Assembly: GCF_010093205.1 (NCBI RefSeq)
Contig: NZ_PDWN01000001.1
Span: 124,001 to 188,000, forward strand
Direction: 5' to 3'
Source: Pseudoxanthomonas daejeonensis
GTDB taxonomy: Bacteria > Pseudomonadota > Gammaproteobacteria > Xanthomonadales > Xanthomonadaceae
Length of the DNA: 64,000 bases
Both the position numbers and the translations under genes were made by a program. Of this stretch, positions 18,705-28,716 are shown in pieces. Every line of letters starts with the position of its first letter. The first letter of the stretch is position 1. A model generated the notes under the pieces. The model searched no databases and was not told the origin of the DNA. It saw nothing but the letters and a program-made list of their open reading frames with translations.

Positions 18705-19510
18705 TTGCCGGCGTCCGCGTAGTCCACGGTGAACGGGGCGTGGTCGGAGAAGCGCTGCTCGCGGTAGATCGAGCAGCCGCGCAGCCGCTCGCGCAGCGAC
18801 GGGGTGACGAACTGGTAGTCGATCCGCCAGCCGACATTGTTGGCGCGCGCCGCGCCGCGGTTGCTCCACCAGGTGTAGTCCTGGCCTTCCGGGTGCAGCA
18901 CGCGGTAGGCATCGACCCAGCCGCGCCCGGACTTCGCGTCGGCCTCGCCGGCCTGGTCCGCGCACAGGCCGTTGAGCCAGTCGCGCTCCGGCGGCAGGCA
19001 GCCGGAATTTTTCTGGTTGGAGGTCCAGTTCCTGATGTCCAGGCGGCTGCGGACGATGTTCCAGTCGCCGCACAACACGTAGTCGCGGCCGCTGGCCAGC
19101 CACTGGTCCAGGATCGGCCTGAGCCATTCCATGACCTCGAACTTGTAACCCTGGCGCAGCTCGCCCGAAGACCCGGACGGGATGTAGAACGACACCACGC
19201 TGAGGTTGCCGAAGCGTGCCTCGATGTAGCGGCCCTCCTCGTCGAAGTCCGGCCGGCCCAGCGACGTGCGCACCTCGTCCGGCTCGCGCCGGGCATAGAT
19301 CGCCACGCCGCTGTACCCCTTCTTGGTGCTCGCGTCGCGGTAGAAGCAGTGGTGGCCGTCGGGGCGGAAGCGTGGATCGGACAGCTGGTCCTCCTGCGAT
19401 TTCGTTTCCTGCAGGCAGACCACGTCGGCCTTCTGCGCGTCGAGCCAGTCGAAGAAGCCCTTGGTGGCGGCGGAGCGGATGCCGTTGGCATTGAAACTGA
19501 TGATGCGCAT
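18701..19510 (-). CDS. xthA: Exodeoxyribonuclease III
   Basis: A 269-residue apurinic/apyrimidinic endonuclease and 3'-5' exonuclease of base-excision repair. Endonuclease/exonuclease/phosphatase-fold motifs are all present: MRIISFNANGIRSA, VVCLQETKSQ (metal-binding Glu), YSGVAIYAR, CGDWNIVRSRLDIRN, WRIDYQF and the catalytic SDHAPFTVDY. The start at 19510 is set by the strand-leading MRIISFN; upstream extension is not homologous. It is divergent from pyrE, a common pairing in gammaproteobacteria, and leads into the ampG gene. Confidence 0.96.
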   Translation of the reverse strand: MRIISFNANGIRSAATKGFFDWLDAQKADVVCLQETKSQEDQLSDPRFRPDGHHCFYRDASTKKGYSGVAIYARREPDEVRTSLGRPDFDEEGRYIEARFGNLSVVSFYIPSGSSGELRQGYKFEVMEWLRPILDQWLASGRDYVLCGDWNIVRSRLDIRNWTSNQKNSGCLPPERDWLNGLCADQAGEADAKSGRGWVDAYRVLHPEGQDYTWWSNRGAARANNVGWRIDYQFVTPSLRERLRGCSIYREQRFSDHAPFTVDYADAGK

Positions 19511-19814
19511 GCGGGCGACGACCGGAACGGGAGCAGCAGGTAGCCTAGCGAATCGCGCGGCCCACGGGCGGCCTTCGGGCACGGCCCCGCGGGCCGGCGG
19601 CCGCTCCATCGCTGGCTGCGTGAACGGCTTGCACATCATCGCCGCGCGCGAAGGGTGCATGGGCCCCGCAGATCGGATCGAAGACGGCCGCGCCCACCGG
19701 TGGTCCGCCCGTCCATACATCCGAGCAGCCGCGAGCGACTTCCGACCGCAGCTGGCGATGCATCGAAGGCAGGCAGGTATCCTGTCGACCTCCACCGAAC
19801 GATCCACGCCCAAG
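19511..19814. other. Divergent intergenic region xthA / pyrE, no gene seen
   Basis: A 304-bp gap that should hold the promoters of both flanking genes. I see no convincing open frame, repeat, attenuator or terminator in it. Open frames crossing it are extensions of the pyrE frame or shadows. Confidence 0.6.
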
Positions 19815-20474
19815 ATGTCCGACCATCGCACCCGTTTCCTGCAGCTGGCACTGGACGCCGACGCGCTGCGTTTCGGCGAGTTCACCCTGAAGTCCGGGCG
19901 CACCAGCCCCTACTTCTTCAACGCCGGCCGCTTCGACAGCGGCGCGCGCCTGGCCGCGCTGGCCAGCTGCTATGCCGATGCGATCGATGGTGCGGGGATG
20001 GATTTCGACCTGCTGTTCGGCCCGGCCTACAAGGGCATCCCGCTGGCCACCGCGCTGGCCTGCGAGTACGCGGGCCGCGGTCGCGACCTGCCGCTGGCCT
20101 TCAACCGCAAGGAAGCCAAGGCCCACGGCGAAGGCGGCACCCTGATCGGCGCGCCGCTGGCAGGCCGCCGGGTGCTGGTGGTAGACGACGTGATCACCGC
20201 CGGCACCGCGATCCGCGAGGCGCTGGCGACCATCGGGGGCGCCGGAGGCCAGGTGGCGGGGATCGTCGTGGCGCTGGACCGCCAGGAGATCGCCGCCGAT
20301 GCGGACCGCCGTTCAGCCGCGCAGGCGGTGGCCGAGGAAGCCGGCGTGCCGGTGCGCGCCGTGGCCGGGCTGGCCGACCTGCTTGCATTCGCCGACGGAA
20401 ACGAGAAACTGGCAGCATTCCGCGCACCCCTGCAGGCATACCGTGTCCGCTATGGTTGCGATCCGACAGGCTGA
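19815..20474 (+). CDS. pyrE: Orotate phosphoribosyltransferase
   Basis: Transfers orotate to PRPP to make OMP in pyrimidine synthesis. The 219-residue length is usual. The N-terminal FTLKSGRTSPYFFNAG substrate loop and the PRPP-binding motif RVLVVDDVITAGTAIREA are clear, as is the mobile-loop region NRKEAKAHGEGG. The ATG at 19815 gives MSDHRTRFLQLALD, the expected start; the frame stays open further upstream without homology. Confidence 0.96.
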   Translation: MSDHRTRFLQLALDADALRFGEFTLKSGRTSPYFFNAGRFDSGARLAALASCYADAIDGAGMDFDLLFGPAYKGIPLATALACEYAGRGRDLPLAFNRKEAKAHGEGGTLIGAPLAGRRVLVVDDVITAGTAIREALATIGGAGGQVAGIVVALDRQEIAADADRRSAAQAVAEEAGVPVRAVAGLADLLAFADGNEKLAAFRAPLQAYRVRYGCDPTG

Positions 20475-20496
20475 CTGACAGCAGGGGGCTGCCGCG

Positions 20497-21198
20497 ATGC
20501 CAGTGAAGACCGAACATCGCACCCTGCGGGTGCTGCTGGCGGCAGGCCTGGTCCTGCCGGCGCTGGCGCTTGCCCAGGGCAAGAAGGACGAGGCGCCCAA
20601 GAAGCTTTACTGCTGGAACGAGAACGGCCAGCGCAAATGCGCCGACTCGCTGCCACCGGAGGCCATGGCCGCCGCGCGCGAAGAGATCAGCATCCGCAGC
20701 GGCATGCGCACCGGCGAGGTGCAGCGCGCGATGACCGGCGAGGAGCGCGCCGCGCAGGCCGAGGAAGAAGCCAAGCGCAAGACCGAGGCGCTGGCCGCCG
20801 AGACCCGGCGCCGCACCGACCAGGCGATGCTGACCTCGTTCCAGAGCGAGGACGAGCTGCGCCGGGTGTTCTCGGAGCGGATCAACCTGGTCGACAACAG
20901 CATCAACACCGCGCGCTACAACGTCACCAGCCTGCGCGAGGGCCTGGTCACCCTGCTGCGCAGCGCCGGCGAGCGCGAACTGGCGGAAAAACCCGTCCCC
21001 GAGAAGCTGGCCACCGATATCCGCGTGCGCCATGCGCAACTGCTGTACCACTCGGCGCTGCAATCGAGCTTCGAACGGCAGCGCGCCGAACTGGACGTCG
21101 AGATCGAAGACATCCTGCAACGCTATCGCCAGCTCAAGGCGAGCGACGCGCCGGGCGCGCGCGTGGCCATGGACCTGCCGCCGAAGCCGCGACAGTAG
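20497..21198 (+). CDS. Exported DUF4124-like protein of unknown function
   Basis: A 233-residue protein with a signal peptide (VLLAAGLVLPALALAQG). A short DUF4124-type segment follows (KLYCWNENGQRKCADSLPPE at about residues 36-55), then a mainly helical, charged region with coiled-coil character (EERAAQAEEEAKRKTEAL and further heptads). Likely periplasmic. It starts 22 bp after pyrE and may be co-transcribed with it. Function unknown; similar proteins accompany pyrE or xthA in Xanthomonadaceae as far as I recall. Confidence 0.75.
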   Translation: MPVKTEHRTLRVLLAAGLVLPALALAQGKKDEAPKKLYCWNENGQRKCADSLPPEAMAAAREEISIRSGMRTGEVQRAMTGEERAAQAEEEAKRKTEALAAETRRRTDQAMLTSFQSEDELRRVFSERINLVDNSINTARYNVTSLREGLVTLLRSAGERELAEKPVPEKLATDIRVRHAQLLYHSALQSSFERQRAELDVEIEDILQRYRQLKASDAPGARVAMDLPPKPRQ

Positions 21199-21239
21199 GG
21201 CACGCCCTGCCGCGCCTCAGCGCGGCCGCCGGATCAAAG

Positions 21240-21261
21240 CAGCGGGCAAGCCAACTCTACG
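21240..21261 (-). repeat. Extragenic repeat related to 9549-9572
   Basis: CAGCGGGCAAGCCAACTCTA plus CG matches the 9549-9572 element with a few changes. It lies in the 291-bp gap between two convergent genes; the rest of that gap shows no gene or clear terminator. Confidence 0.5.
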
Positions 21262-21489
21262 AAAACGTCTCTTCAGGCCGTGGCGCACACTGGCGGCGGC
21301 GATCCCGGACCGTGCCGGCAACCATCCCGGCCTGCGCCACGCGCTCGACGGGCCTTGCCGGACCGCCGCATCCGGCGGCATGCGATGACGTCGAGGGTCG
21401 GCGCCTCGTGGTCCACGCGTTCCGAGGAGGTGTCACGCGCCCCCAGGGACGGTCCGGCACCCGACAGGTGCCGGCAACGCCAGCAGGCC

Positions 21490-23814
21490 TCAGAACTCCA
21501 GCGTCGCGTCCGGCAACAGCGCGCGCAGCTGCTCGCGATAGAGGTCCTTGATCCGCGCCAGCGCGGCCTGGTCGTCGGCCTCGAAGCGCAGCACCAGCAC
21601 CGGCGTCGTGTTGGACGCACGCAGCAGGCCCCAGCCATCGTTCCAGTCCGCGCGCAGGCCGTCGATGGTGGTCAGGCGCGCGCCGGCGAACGGCGCATCC
21701 TCCACCTGTGCGGCCGAAGCGAACCTGGCCACCACCGCATGCGCGTCGCCAGCGACCGGCACCTTGATCTCCGGGGTCGACACGCTGTCGGGCAGTTCGC
21801 CCAGCACCTCGGACGGGGTCTCCATCCGGCCGGCGAGGATCTCCAGCAGGCGCGCGGCCGAATACAGGCCGTCGTCGAAGCCGTACCAGCGCTCCTTGAA
21901 GAAGAAGTGGCCGCTCATCTCGCCGGCCAGCTCCGCCTCGGTCTCGCGCATCTTCGCCTTGATCAGCGAATGCCCGGTCTTCCACATCAGCGGGCTGCCG
22001 CCCTGGCGCAGGATGTAGTCAGACAGCTTGCCGGTGCACTTCACGTCGTAGATGACCAGCGCGCCCGGATTGCGCTGCAGCACGTCGGCTGCGTACAGCA
22101 TCAGCAGGCGGTCGGGGAAGATGATCTGGCCTTCCTTCGTGACCACGCCGAGGCGGTCGCCGTCGCCGTCGAAAGCCAGGCCCAGGTCGGCGTCGAAGCG
22201 CTTGACCATCTGCACCAGGTCTTCGAGGTTGTGCGGCTCGCTCGGGTCCGGATGGTGGTTGGGGAAGCTGCCGTCCACGTCGCAGTACAGCGGGATGACT
22301 TCGGCGCCGATCGCTTCCAGCAGGCGCGGCGCGATGTCGCCGGCCACGCCGTTGCCGGCATCGACGACCACCTTCAGCGGCCGCTCCATCTGCACGTCGT
22401 CGGCGATGCGGCGGATGTAATCCTCGTCCACCGCCTGCTGCTGCAGCGAACCGGTGCTTGCGGCGCGGAGCAGGTTGTTGTCGCGGATGCGTACGTACAG
22501 GTCCCGGATGGCGTCGCCGGACAGGGTCTCGCCGCCGACCACGACCTTGAAGCCGTTGTAATCGGGCGGGTTGTGGCTGCCGGTCACCGCCACGCCGCTG
22601 CCGGCGCGCAGGTGGTAGGCGGCGAAATACACCACCGGGGTCGGCACCATGCCCACGTCGATCACGTTGCGGCCGGCGCGGCGCAGGCCCTCGATCAGCC
22701 CGCTGGCCAGCTCGGGGCCGGACAGGCGTCCGTCGCGGCCGACCACGATGTCGGTCAGGCCCTGCTCGGCCATCACGCTGCCGATCGCCTGGCCGATCCA
22801 GGCCGCGACCTGCGGGGTCAGCTCGCGGCCGACCACGCCGCGGATGTCGTAGGCGCGGAAGATGCCCGGCTCCAGGGCCACCTCCGCCGCCGTGGGCGCG
22901 GTGCGCACCGGCGCCGGCGGCGCCGCCTCCAGCTCCCGCTGGATGGTTTCCCCGAGCGTAGGGACTTCCTCTTCGATGGCGCCTTCGGCGACGCGGCGGC
23001 GGCGCTGCGGCAGCTTGCCCCAGGCCAGCAGCATCACCCCGATGGCCAGCAGCGCCAGCACCACGGCGGCGACCAGGCAGGGCAGCGCGCCGAGGCCGAA
23101 TGGCCCGCGGGCCACGTCCGGCACCGCGGCCGCGGCACGCAGCCCGGTCTTGCCGACCTCACGCGAAAGCACATCCGCGCTTCCGCCCAACTCGGCATTG
23201 CCGCGCTCGATCACGTTGTAGCCGCCTTGGCGCAGCGCCAGGTAGGCACCTCCGGGGACGGCGGCCTTCTCCAGCCCCGCAGCCAGCGGGGCCACCGGCA
23301 GGCGCACGTAGGCGACCGCGGGTGAACCGGCCAGGCTCACCGGGATGGCAACACCCAGGCGCGGAGCCTGGTCCTCGCGCACCACCGCGACCACGGCGGC
23401 GCCTTCGTTCATCGCTTTTTCCAGCAGGCCCAGCCGCGCGTAGCCGAAGCGTCCCGCATCGGCATAGGCCGGACCCAGGTCGGCGGTCAGCACCTGCGCC
23501 TGTTCGGCGTCCGTCCAGCCGTCGGTGAGCGCGGCGGCGGCGGCGGCGGCATCGCCGGCCGCGAGCGCGGCCTGTACGTCCGGGCGCTTGATCCGCTCGT
23601 CCAGGGTCCGGGTCTGCGCCACGAGCGCAGCCGTGGCACTGGCCACCAGTCCGTCGCGGGCGGCGGTCAGTTGCTGTTCGCGGGCATCCGCCCGCCATTG
23701 CGCCACACCGCTCCAGGCGAACCACGCGGCCAACAACGCCAGCAGCGCCGCCAGCAGCGGCGCGCGCTTCCTGAACTCCCCCGCTGGCACCCGGCCTGCA
23801 TCCATATGGCTCAT
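21490..23814 (-). CDS. Membrane-anchored phosphomannomutase/phosphoglucomutase (AlgC/XanA-like, long form)
   Basis: Interconverts mannose- or glucose-6-phosphate and the 1-phosphates, feeding nucleotide-sugar, LPS and exopolysaccharide synthesis. The catalytic part is the C-terminal ~455 residues: FRAYDIRGVVGRELTP, the phosphoserine loop GVAVTGSHNPPDYNG, the metal loop AFDGDGDRLGVV, the sugar loop GEMSGHFFF and the phosphate-binding RASNTTPVLVLRFE. Unlike the short enzymes, ~310 extra N-terminal residues contain two membrane segments (about 19-37 and 245-267) enclosing a periplasmic, sensor-like domain. GGGGGAG precedes the ATG at 23814. Gene order coaBC-dut-this gene matches the algC locus of Pseudomonas. 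Confidence 0.92.
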   Translation of the reverse strand: MSHMDAGRVPAGEFRKRAPLLAALLALLAAWFAWSGVAQWRADAREQQLTAARDGLVASATAALVAQTRTLDERIKRPDVQAALAAGDAAAAAAALTDGWTDAEQAQVLTADLGPAYADAGRFGYARLGLLEKAMNEGAAVVAVVREDQAPRLGVAIPVSLAGSPAVAYVRLPVAPLAAGLEKAAVPGGAYLALRQGGYNVIERGNAELGGSADVLSREVGKTGLRAAAAVPDVARGPFGLGALPCLVAAVVLALLAIGVMLLAWGKLPQRRRRVAEGAIEEEVPTLGETIQRELEAAPPAPVRTAPTAAEVALEPGIFRAYDIRGVVGRELTPQVAAWIGQAIGSVMAEQGLTDIVVGRDGRLSGPELASGLIEGLRRAGRNVIDVGMVPTPVVYFAAYHLRAGSGVAVTGSHNPPDYNGFKVVVGGETLSGDAIRDLYVRIRDNNLLRAASTGSLQQQAVDEDYIRRIADDVQMERPLKVVVDAGNGVAGDIAPRLLEAIGAEVIPLYCDVDGSFPNHHPDPSEPHNLEDLVQMVKRFDADLGLAFDGDGDRLGVVTKEGQIIFPDRLLMLYAADVLQRNPGALVIYDVKCTGKLSDYILRQGGSPLMWKTGHSLIKAKMRETEAELAGEMSGHFFFKERWYGFDDGLYSAARLLEILAGRMETPSEVLGELPDSVSTPEIKVPVAGDAHAVVARFASAAQVEDAPFAGARLTTIDGLRADWNDGWGLLRASNTTPVLVLRFEADDQAALARIKDLYREQLRALLPDATLEF

Positions 23815-23841
23815 CACCCCGAAACTCCCCCTGTTATACGG

Positions 23842-24312
23842 TTAACGCACGCCGGTGTGGCCGAAGCCCCCTTCGCCACGCGCACTGCCCGCAAAAGTAT
23901 CCACCACCTTCAGTTTCGCACGCACGATTGGTGCCAACACCAGCTGGGCGATGCGGTCGCCGGGCTGGACCGTGAACGGGTCCCGCCCCCGGTTCCACAG
24001 GCTGATCAGCAGCGGCCCCTGGTAATCGGCATCGATCAGGCCGGTGCCGTTGCCGAGCACGATGCCGTGCTTGTGGCCCAGTCCCGAGCGGGGCAGGACC
24101 AGCGCGCACAGGTTCGGGTCGGCGACATGGATGGACAGGCCGCTGGGCACCAGCGCCGCGTCGCCCGGCAGCAGGACCAGTTCGGTCTCCAGCGCCGCGC
24201 GCAGGTCCATGCCGGCGCTGGCCTCGGTCGCGTACTCGGGCAGCGGCCAGGTATCGCCGAAACGCGGGTCGAGCAGCCGCACTTCCAGTTCGGTCGAGGC
24301 CATCGGACTCAT
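23842..24312 (-). CDS. dut: Deoxyuridine 5'-triphosphate nucleotidohydrolase
   Basis: Hydrolyses dUTP to dUMP, keeping uracil out of DNA and supplying thymidylate synthesis. The five motifs of trimeric dUTPases are present in order: [49 protein letters not shown] and the C-terminal flexible [12 protein letters not shown]. At 156 residues it has the usual size. Its ATG overlaps the coaBC stop as ATGA, and it is followed by the phosphomutase gene after 27 bp. Confidence 0.97.
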   Translation of the reverse strand: MSPMASTELEVRLLDPRFGDTWPLPEYATEASAGMDLRAALETELVLLPGDAALVPSGLSIHVADPNLCALVLPRSGLGHKHGIVLGNGTGLIDADYQGPLLISLWNRGRDPFTVQPGDRIAQLVLAPIVRAKLKVVDTFAGSARGEGGFGHTGVR

Positions 24313-25541
24313 GCCTGCAGCCGCTGCGCGACCAGCTCGACCAGCCCGTCGGCCAGGCGGACCTTGGGCGCGGGCGGGAAGTCGCGCTCGCCGCCGGGCC
24401 AGTACGCGGTCATGGCGTTGTCGTCGCTCTCGAACCCCGCCCCGGGCACCCCGACGCGGTTGGCCACGATCAGGTCCAGGCGCTTGGCCGCCAGCTTCTG
24501 CCGGGCGTAGTCGGCGATGTTGTCGGTCTCGGCGGCAAAGCCGACCACCAGCTTCAGGCCGGCATCCTCGCGGCGCGCGACTTCGGCCAGGATGTCCGGC
24601 GTGCGCACCAGGTCCACGGCGAGCGTCTCGCCAGTCCCGGTCTTCTTGATCTTGTTCGGCGAGAACGCGCGCGGGGTGTAGTCGGCGACCGCCGCCGCAC
24701 CGATATAGATGTCAGCCGGCAATGCGGCCGAAACCGCCTCGCGCATCTGCGCGGCCGAGCGCACGTCGACCCTTCGCACGCCAGGCGGCGTCTCCAGTTG
24801 CACCGGACCGGCGACCAGGACCACCTGCGCGCCCTGCCGGGCGGCGCTGGCGGCCACGGCGAAACCCATCTTGCCGCTGCTGCGATTGCCCAGGTAACGC
24901 ACCGGGTCCAGGTCTTCGTAGGTCGGGCCGGCGCTCACCACCACCTTCAGGCCCTGCAGCAGGCCCGGGCCTGCCTGCACGGCCGTGGTGGAGGCCAGTT
25001 CGGCGACGATGGCGTCCGGTTCGCGCAGGCGACCCGGGCCGGACTCGCCCTCGGCGAGCGGGCCGTCATCGGGTCCGATCACCTGCGCGCCGCGCGCGCG
25101 CAACACCGCCACGTTGGCCACGGTCGCCGGGTGCTGCCACATGCGGTGGTTCATGGCCGGGACCACCGCGAGCGGTGCCTCGGTCGCCAGGCACAGGGTG
25201 CTGACCAGGTCGTCGGCCAGGCCATGGGCCAACCGTGCCAGCAGGTCGGCGGTCGCCGGGGCGACGACCACGCGATCGGCCCAGCGCGCCAGTTCAAGAT
25301 GTCCCATCGCCTGCTCGGCGCTGCTGTCCCACAACGTGGTGCGCGCCGGATGGCCGGAAAGTGCCTGGAAACTGAGCGGGGTGACGAACTGCTGCGCGCC
25401 GGCGGTCATCGCCACCTGCACTTGGGCACCCGCTTCGCGCAGGCGCCGCACCAGTTCCAGTGCCTTGTAGGCGGCGATCCCGCCGCCGACGCACAACAGG
25501 ATCCGCTGCCCGCCGAGCGGGCCGGTGGCCGAAGCTGTCAC
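24309..25541 (-). CDS. coaBC: Bifunctional phosphopantothenoylcysteine decarboxylase / phosphopantothenate-cysteine ligase
   Basis: Two consecutive steps of coenzyme A synthesis. The N-terminal FMN-dependent CoaC half has [38 protein letters not shown] and the substrate-binding PAMNHRMW. The CoaB half begins near [19 protein letters not shown] with [10 protein letters not shown] and ends with [16 protein letters not shown] and [16 protein letters not shown] place the start at the GTG at 25541, which has AGGA upstream, giving 410 residues; the frame is open to 25598. Transcribed away from radC, first gene of coaBC-dut-phosphomutase. Confidence 0.95.
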   Translation of the reverse strand: MTASATGPLGGQRILLCVGGGIAAYKALELVRRLREAGAQVQVAMTAGAQQFVTPLSFQALSGHPARTTLWDSSAEQAMGHLELARWADRVVVAPATADLLARLAHGLADDLVSTLCLATEAPLAVVPAMNHRMWQHPATVANVAVLRARGAQVIGPDDGPLAEGESGPGRLREPDAIVAELASTTAVQAGPGLLQGLKVVVSAGPTYEDLDPVRYLGNRSSGKMGFAVAASAARQGAQVVLVAGPVQLETPPGVRRVDVRSAAQMREAVSAALPADIYIGAAAVADYTPRAFSPNKIKKTGTGETLAVDLVRTPDILAEVARREDAGLKLVVGFAAETDNIADYARQKLAAKRLDLIVANRVGVPGAGFESDDNAMTAYWPGGERDFPPAPKVRLADGLVELVAQRLQA

Positions 25542-25636
25542 CTGGCATTTTCCTACGCTGAACAGGGCGACCAGCTTACTCCAAGCACCCCCGCGCACCG
25601 ATGCCCGCGTTCAGCGGAAAACGGCAGCCTGCGGTC

Positions 25637-26311
25637 ATGCATATCCGCGACTGGCCCAGCCACGAACGTCCCCGCGAAAAACTGCTCGCCCGGGGCGCGG
25701 GCGCGCTTTCGGACGCCGAACTGCTGGCGATCTTCCTCGGCTCGGGCCTGGCCGGCCGCGACGCGGTGCAGACCGCGCGCGAACTGCTGGCCGCGCACGG
25801 TCCACTGCGCAGCCTGCTGGACCATCCACCATGCGAGCTGGCCCGCCTGCCCGGGCTGGGCCCGGCCCGCGCTTGCCAGCTGGCGGCCGCGCTGGAACTG
25901 GGCAACCGCCACCTCGCCGCGGCGCTGGAGCGCGGCGACGCGTTGACCGACCCGGTCGCTGCCGGCCGCTACTTCGCCCGGCGCCTGCGGCCGCGCCCGC
26001 ACGAGGTGTTCGCTGCGCTGTTCCTTGACACCCGGCACCGCGCGCTGGCGTTCGAAGAGCTGTTCCAGGGCACCATCGACGGGGCCGAGGTGCATCCGCG
26101 CGAAGTCGTCCGCCGCGCCCTGGCGCACAACGCCGCGGCGGTGATCGTCGGCCACAACCATCCCTCCGGATGCAGCGAGCCTTCCGCTGCCGACCGCGCC
26201 GTCACCGTGCGCCTGAAGCAGGCGCTGGCACTGGTGGAAGTCCGCCTGCTCGACCACTTCGTGGTCGGCGACGGCGAGCCGGTATCACTGGCTGCGCGCG
26301 GGATGGTCTGA
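25637..26311 (+). CDS. radC: RadC-family JAB/MPN-domain protein
   Basis: A 224-residue protein with an N-terminal helix-hairpin-helix region ([20 protein letters not shown]) and a C-terminal JAMM/MPN domain whose metal motif is [14 protein letters not shown] (H-x-H-x10-D). The family was once called a DNA-repair protein; its true role is unsettled. The ATG at 25637 ([20 protein letters not shown]) matches the usual family start; an earlier ATG at 25601 exists. Divergent from coaBC, as in Pseudomonas and Xanthomonas. Confidence 0.94.
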   Translation: MHIRDWPSHERPREKLLARGAGALSDAELLAIFLGSGLAGRDAVQTARELLAAHGPLRSLLDHPPCELARLPGLGPARACQLAAALELGNRHLAAALERGDALTDPVAAGRYFARRLRPRPHEVFAALFLDTRHRALAFEELFQGTIDGAEVHPREVVRRALAHNAAAVIVGHNHPSGCSEPSAADRAVTVRLKQALALVEVRLLDHFVVGDGEPVSLAARGMV

Positions 26312-26366
26312 ACCCCACGCTCGCCGGCACGGTAGATTGAAGGCCCGTTCCCGCCGGAAATCCGCG

Positions 26367-26951
26367 ATGACCGCCTACGCCGCCCTGCTGCGCGCGGTCA
26401 ACGTCGGAGGCACCGGCAAGTTGCCCATGTCCGAGCTGCAGGCGATGTGCGAAGCCGAAGGCTATGCCGGCGTGCGCACCTACATCGCCAGCGGCAATGT
26501 GGTGTTCCAGACCGCACTCGGCGAGGCGCAGGTCAAGGCGGCGCTGGAGCGGCGACTGCACGAGTACGCCGGCAAGCCGGTGCGAGTGCTGGTCCGCACC
26601 GCCGCGGAACTGGCCCGGATCCTGGCGGCCAATCCCTTTCCGGACCAGGCGCCCAACCGCACCGTCGCCATCCTCCTGGACGATGTGCCGTCCCCCGACG
26701 CGCTCGTGACCGTGGTCCACCAGCGGAACGAGCGCCTGGCGCTGGGCGAACGGGAGATCTACGTCGACTACGGCACCGGGATGGCCGATTCCCGGCTGCG
26801 GATCCCGGCCGGGGACGTCGGCACCGGCCGCAACATGAACACCATCGCCCGGCTGGCGGCGATGACCGCCGCGCTGGGGATGGACCCGCCGGCGGCACCA
26901 AGCGCACCCGCGGCCAGGCCACCCCCGGCCCGGGCGCGGCGGAGCAGGTAA
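26367..26951 (+). CDS. DUF1697 family protein
   Basis: A 194-residue protein with the DUF1697 hallmarks: an N-terminal [30 protein letters not shown] near residue 40, and a [15 protein letters not shown]-type end. The family has no assigned biochemical role. The Pro/Ala/Arg-rich last ~25 residues look unstructured. The ATG at 26367 is preceded by GGAAA. argS follows after a 35-bp gap. Confidence 0.85.
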   Translation: MTAYAALLRAVNVGGTGKLPMSELQAMCEAEGYAGVRTYIASGNVVFQTALGEAQVKAALERRLHEYAGKPVRVLVRTAAELARILAANPFPDQAPNRTVAILLDDVPSPDALVTVVHQRNERLALGEREIYVDYGTGMADSRLRIPAGDVGTGRNMNTIARLAAMTAALGMDPPAAPSAPAARPPPARARRSR

Positions 26952-26986
26952 AATGGCCGACCGAACCGCATGAACCGCCTCCCCGA

Positions 26987-28675
26987 GTGAAGACCCTCCT
27001 CAACGCCCTGATCATCCAGGGCATCGACGCACTGCGTGCCGCAGGCACCGTGCCGGCCGACGCGGCCACTCCCGACTTCGTGGTCGAGCGGCCCAAGACC
27101 CGCGAGCACGGCGACTTCGCCACCAACGTGGCGATGCTGCTGGCCAAGGCCGCGCGCACCAATCCACGCGCGCTGGCGCAGGCGCTGGTCGCCGCACTGC
27201 CCCCGAGCGAGGACGTGGCCCAGGTCGAGATCGCCGGGCCGGGCTTCATCAACTTCCGTCTCGCACCGGGCGCCTGGCAGCGCGAAGTCGCCGCCGCGCT
27301 GCGCCATGGCGACGAATACGGCCGCAACACCTCCGGCCAAGGCCACACCGCGGGCGTGGAGTACGTGTCGGCCAACCCGACCGGGCCACTGCATGTGGGC
27401 CACGGCCGCGCCGCGGCGATCGGCGACTGCATCGCGCGCGTGCTCGACGCCAACGGCTGGACGGTCAAGCGCGAGTTCTACTACAACGACGCCGGCGTGC
27501 AGATCGAGAACCTGGCGCGCTCCACCCAGGCGCGCGCGCGCGGCTTCAAGCCCGGCGATGCGGAATGGCCGGCGGAAGCCTACAACGGCGACTACATCCA
27601 GGACGTGGCCGACGCCTACCTGCGCGGCGACGCCGTGCAGATCGAAGGCCACAGCGTCACCGGTGCGGGCGACCCGCAAGATACCGATGCGATCCGGCGC
27701 TTCGCCGTGGCCTGGCTGCGCAACGAGCAGAACCAGGACCTGGCCGCATTCGGCGTGGACTTCGACATCTATTTCCTCGAGAGCTCGCTGTACACCGGCG
27801 GCAAGGTCGAGGAAACCGTGCGCGAGCTGGTGGCCAAGGGCCACACGTACGAAGAGGGCGGCGCGCTGTGGCTGCGCACAACCGACTTCGGCGACGACAA
27901 GGACCGCGTGATGCGCAAGTCCGACGGCACCTACACATACTTCGTGCCGGACGTGGCCTACCACCTGAGCAAGTGGCAGCGCGGCTACGAGCGCGCGATC
28001 ACCGAACTGGGCGCCGACCACCACGGTTCGCTGGCGCGGGTGAAGGCCGGCCTGCAGGCGCTGGACGTGGGCATCCCCAAGGGCTGGCCGGAATACGTGC
28101 TGCACCAGATGGTCACGGTGATGCGCGGCGGCGAAGAGGTGAAGCTGTCCAAGCGCGCCGGCTCGTACCTGACCCTGCGCGACCTGATCGAGGAAGCCGG
28201 CCGCGATGCGACGCGCTGGTTCCTGATCGCGCGCAAGCCCGATTCGCAGCTGGTGTTCGACATCGACCTGGCCCGCCAGCAGAGCAACGACAACCCGGTG
28301 TTCTACGTGCAGTACGCGCATGCCCGCGTGGCCGCGCTGCTGCGCCAGTGTGCCGAGAAGGGCTACGCGTACGACCAGGCCAACGCGCTCTCGCGCCTGG
28401 CGCTGCTCGACGACGAAGGCTCGCTGTCGCTGATGGTCGAACTGTCGCGCTGGCCGGAGACGGTCGAGGCGGCTGGCCAGTCGCTGGAACCGCACCTGAT
28501 CGCCCAGTACCTGCGCGACCTGGCCTATGCTTTCCACACCTGGTACGCGAATACGCCGGTACTGGTGGAGGACGCGGACCTGCGCGACGCGCGACTGGCC
28601 CTCGCCCTGGCGGTCCGCCAGGCACTGGCGAACGGACTTGGACTGCTCGGCGTCAGCGCGCCGGAGCGGATGTAA
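26987..28675 (+). CDS. argS: Arginyl-tRNA synthetase
   Basis: Charges tRNA-Arg. The N-terminal additional domain ends near [10 protein letters not shown]. The class I HIGH motif is in [18 protein letters not shown], the KMSKS-equivalent is the degenerate [15 protein letters not shown], and the C-terminal DALR anticodon-binding domain ends with [12 protein letters not shown]. At 562 residues it is standard. The start is the GTG at 26987 (product begins [17 protein letters not shown]); nearby ATGs are out of frame, and the longer frame upstream only reads through the DUF1697 gene in another phase. Confidence 0.96.
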   Translation: MKTLLNALIIQGIDALRAAGTVPADAATPDFVVERPKTREHGDFATNVAMLLAKAARTNPRALAQALVAALPPSEDVAQVEIAGPGFINFRLAPGAWQREVAAALRHGDEYGRNTSGQGHTAGVEYVSANPTGPLHVGHGRAAAIGDCIARVLDANGWTVKREFYYNDAGVQIENLARSTQARARGFKPGDAEWPAEAYNGDYIQDVADAYLRGDAVQIEGHSVTGAGDPQDTDAIRRFAVAWLRNEQNQDLAAFGVDFDIYFLESSLYTGGKVEETVRELVAKGHTYEEGGALWLRTTDFGDDKDRVMRKSDGTYTYFVPDVAYHLSKWQRGYERAITELGADHHGSLARVKAGLQALDVGIPKGWPEYVLHQMVTVMRGGEEVKLSKRAGSYLTLRDLIEEAGRDATRWFLIARKPDSQLVFDIDLARQQSNDNPVFYVQYAHARVAALLRQCAEKGYAYDQANALSRLALLDDEGSLSLMVELSRWPETVEAAGQSLEPHLIAQYLRDLAYAFHTWYANTPVLVEDADLRDARLALALAVRQALANGLGLLGVSAPERM

Positions 28676-28716
28676 CGCGCTGCATCCATCGCGCTGAATA
28701 ACGGAGACAGGTAGTA

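Noticed and set aside
26447-28675. Apparent 742-residue fusion running into argS
   Set aside because: The first 180 codons are an out-of-phase reading of the DUF1697 gene; argS has its own GTG start at 26987.
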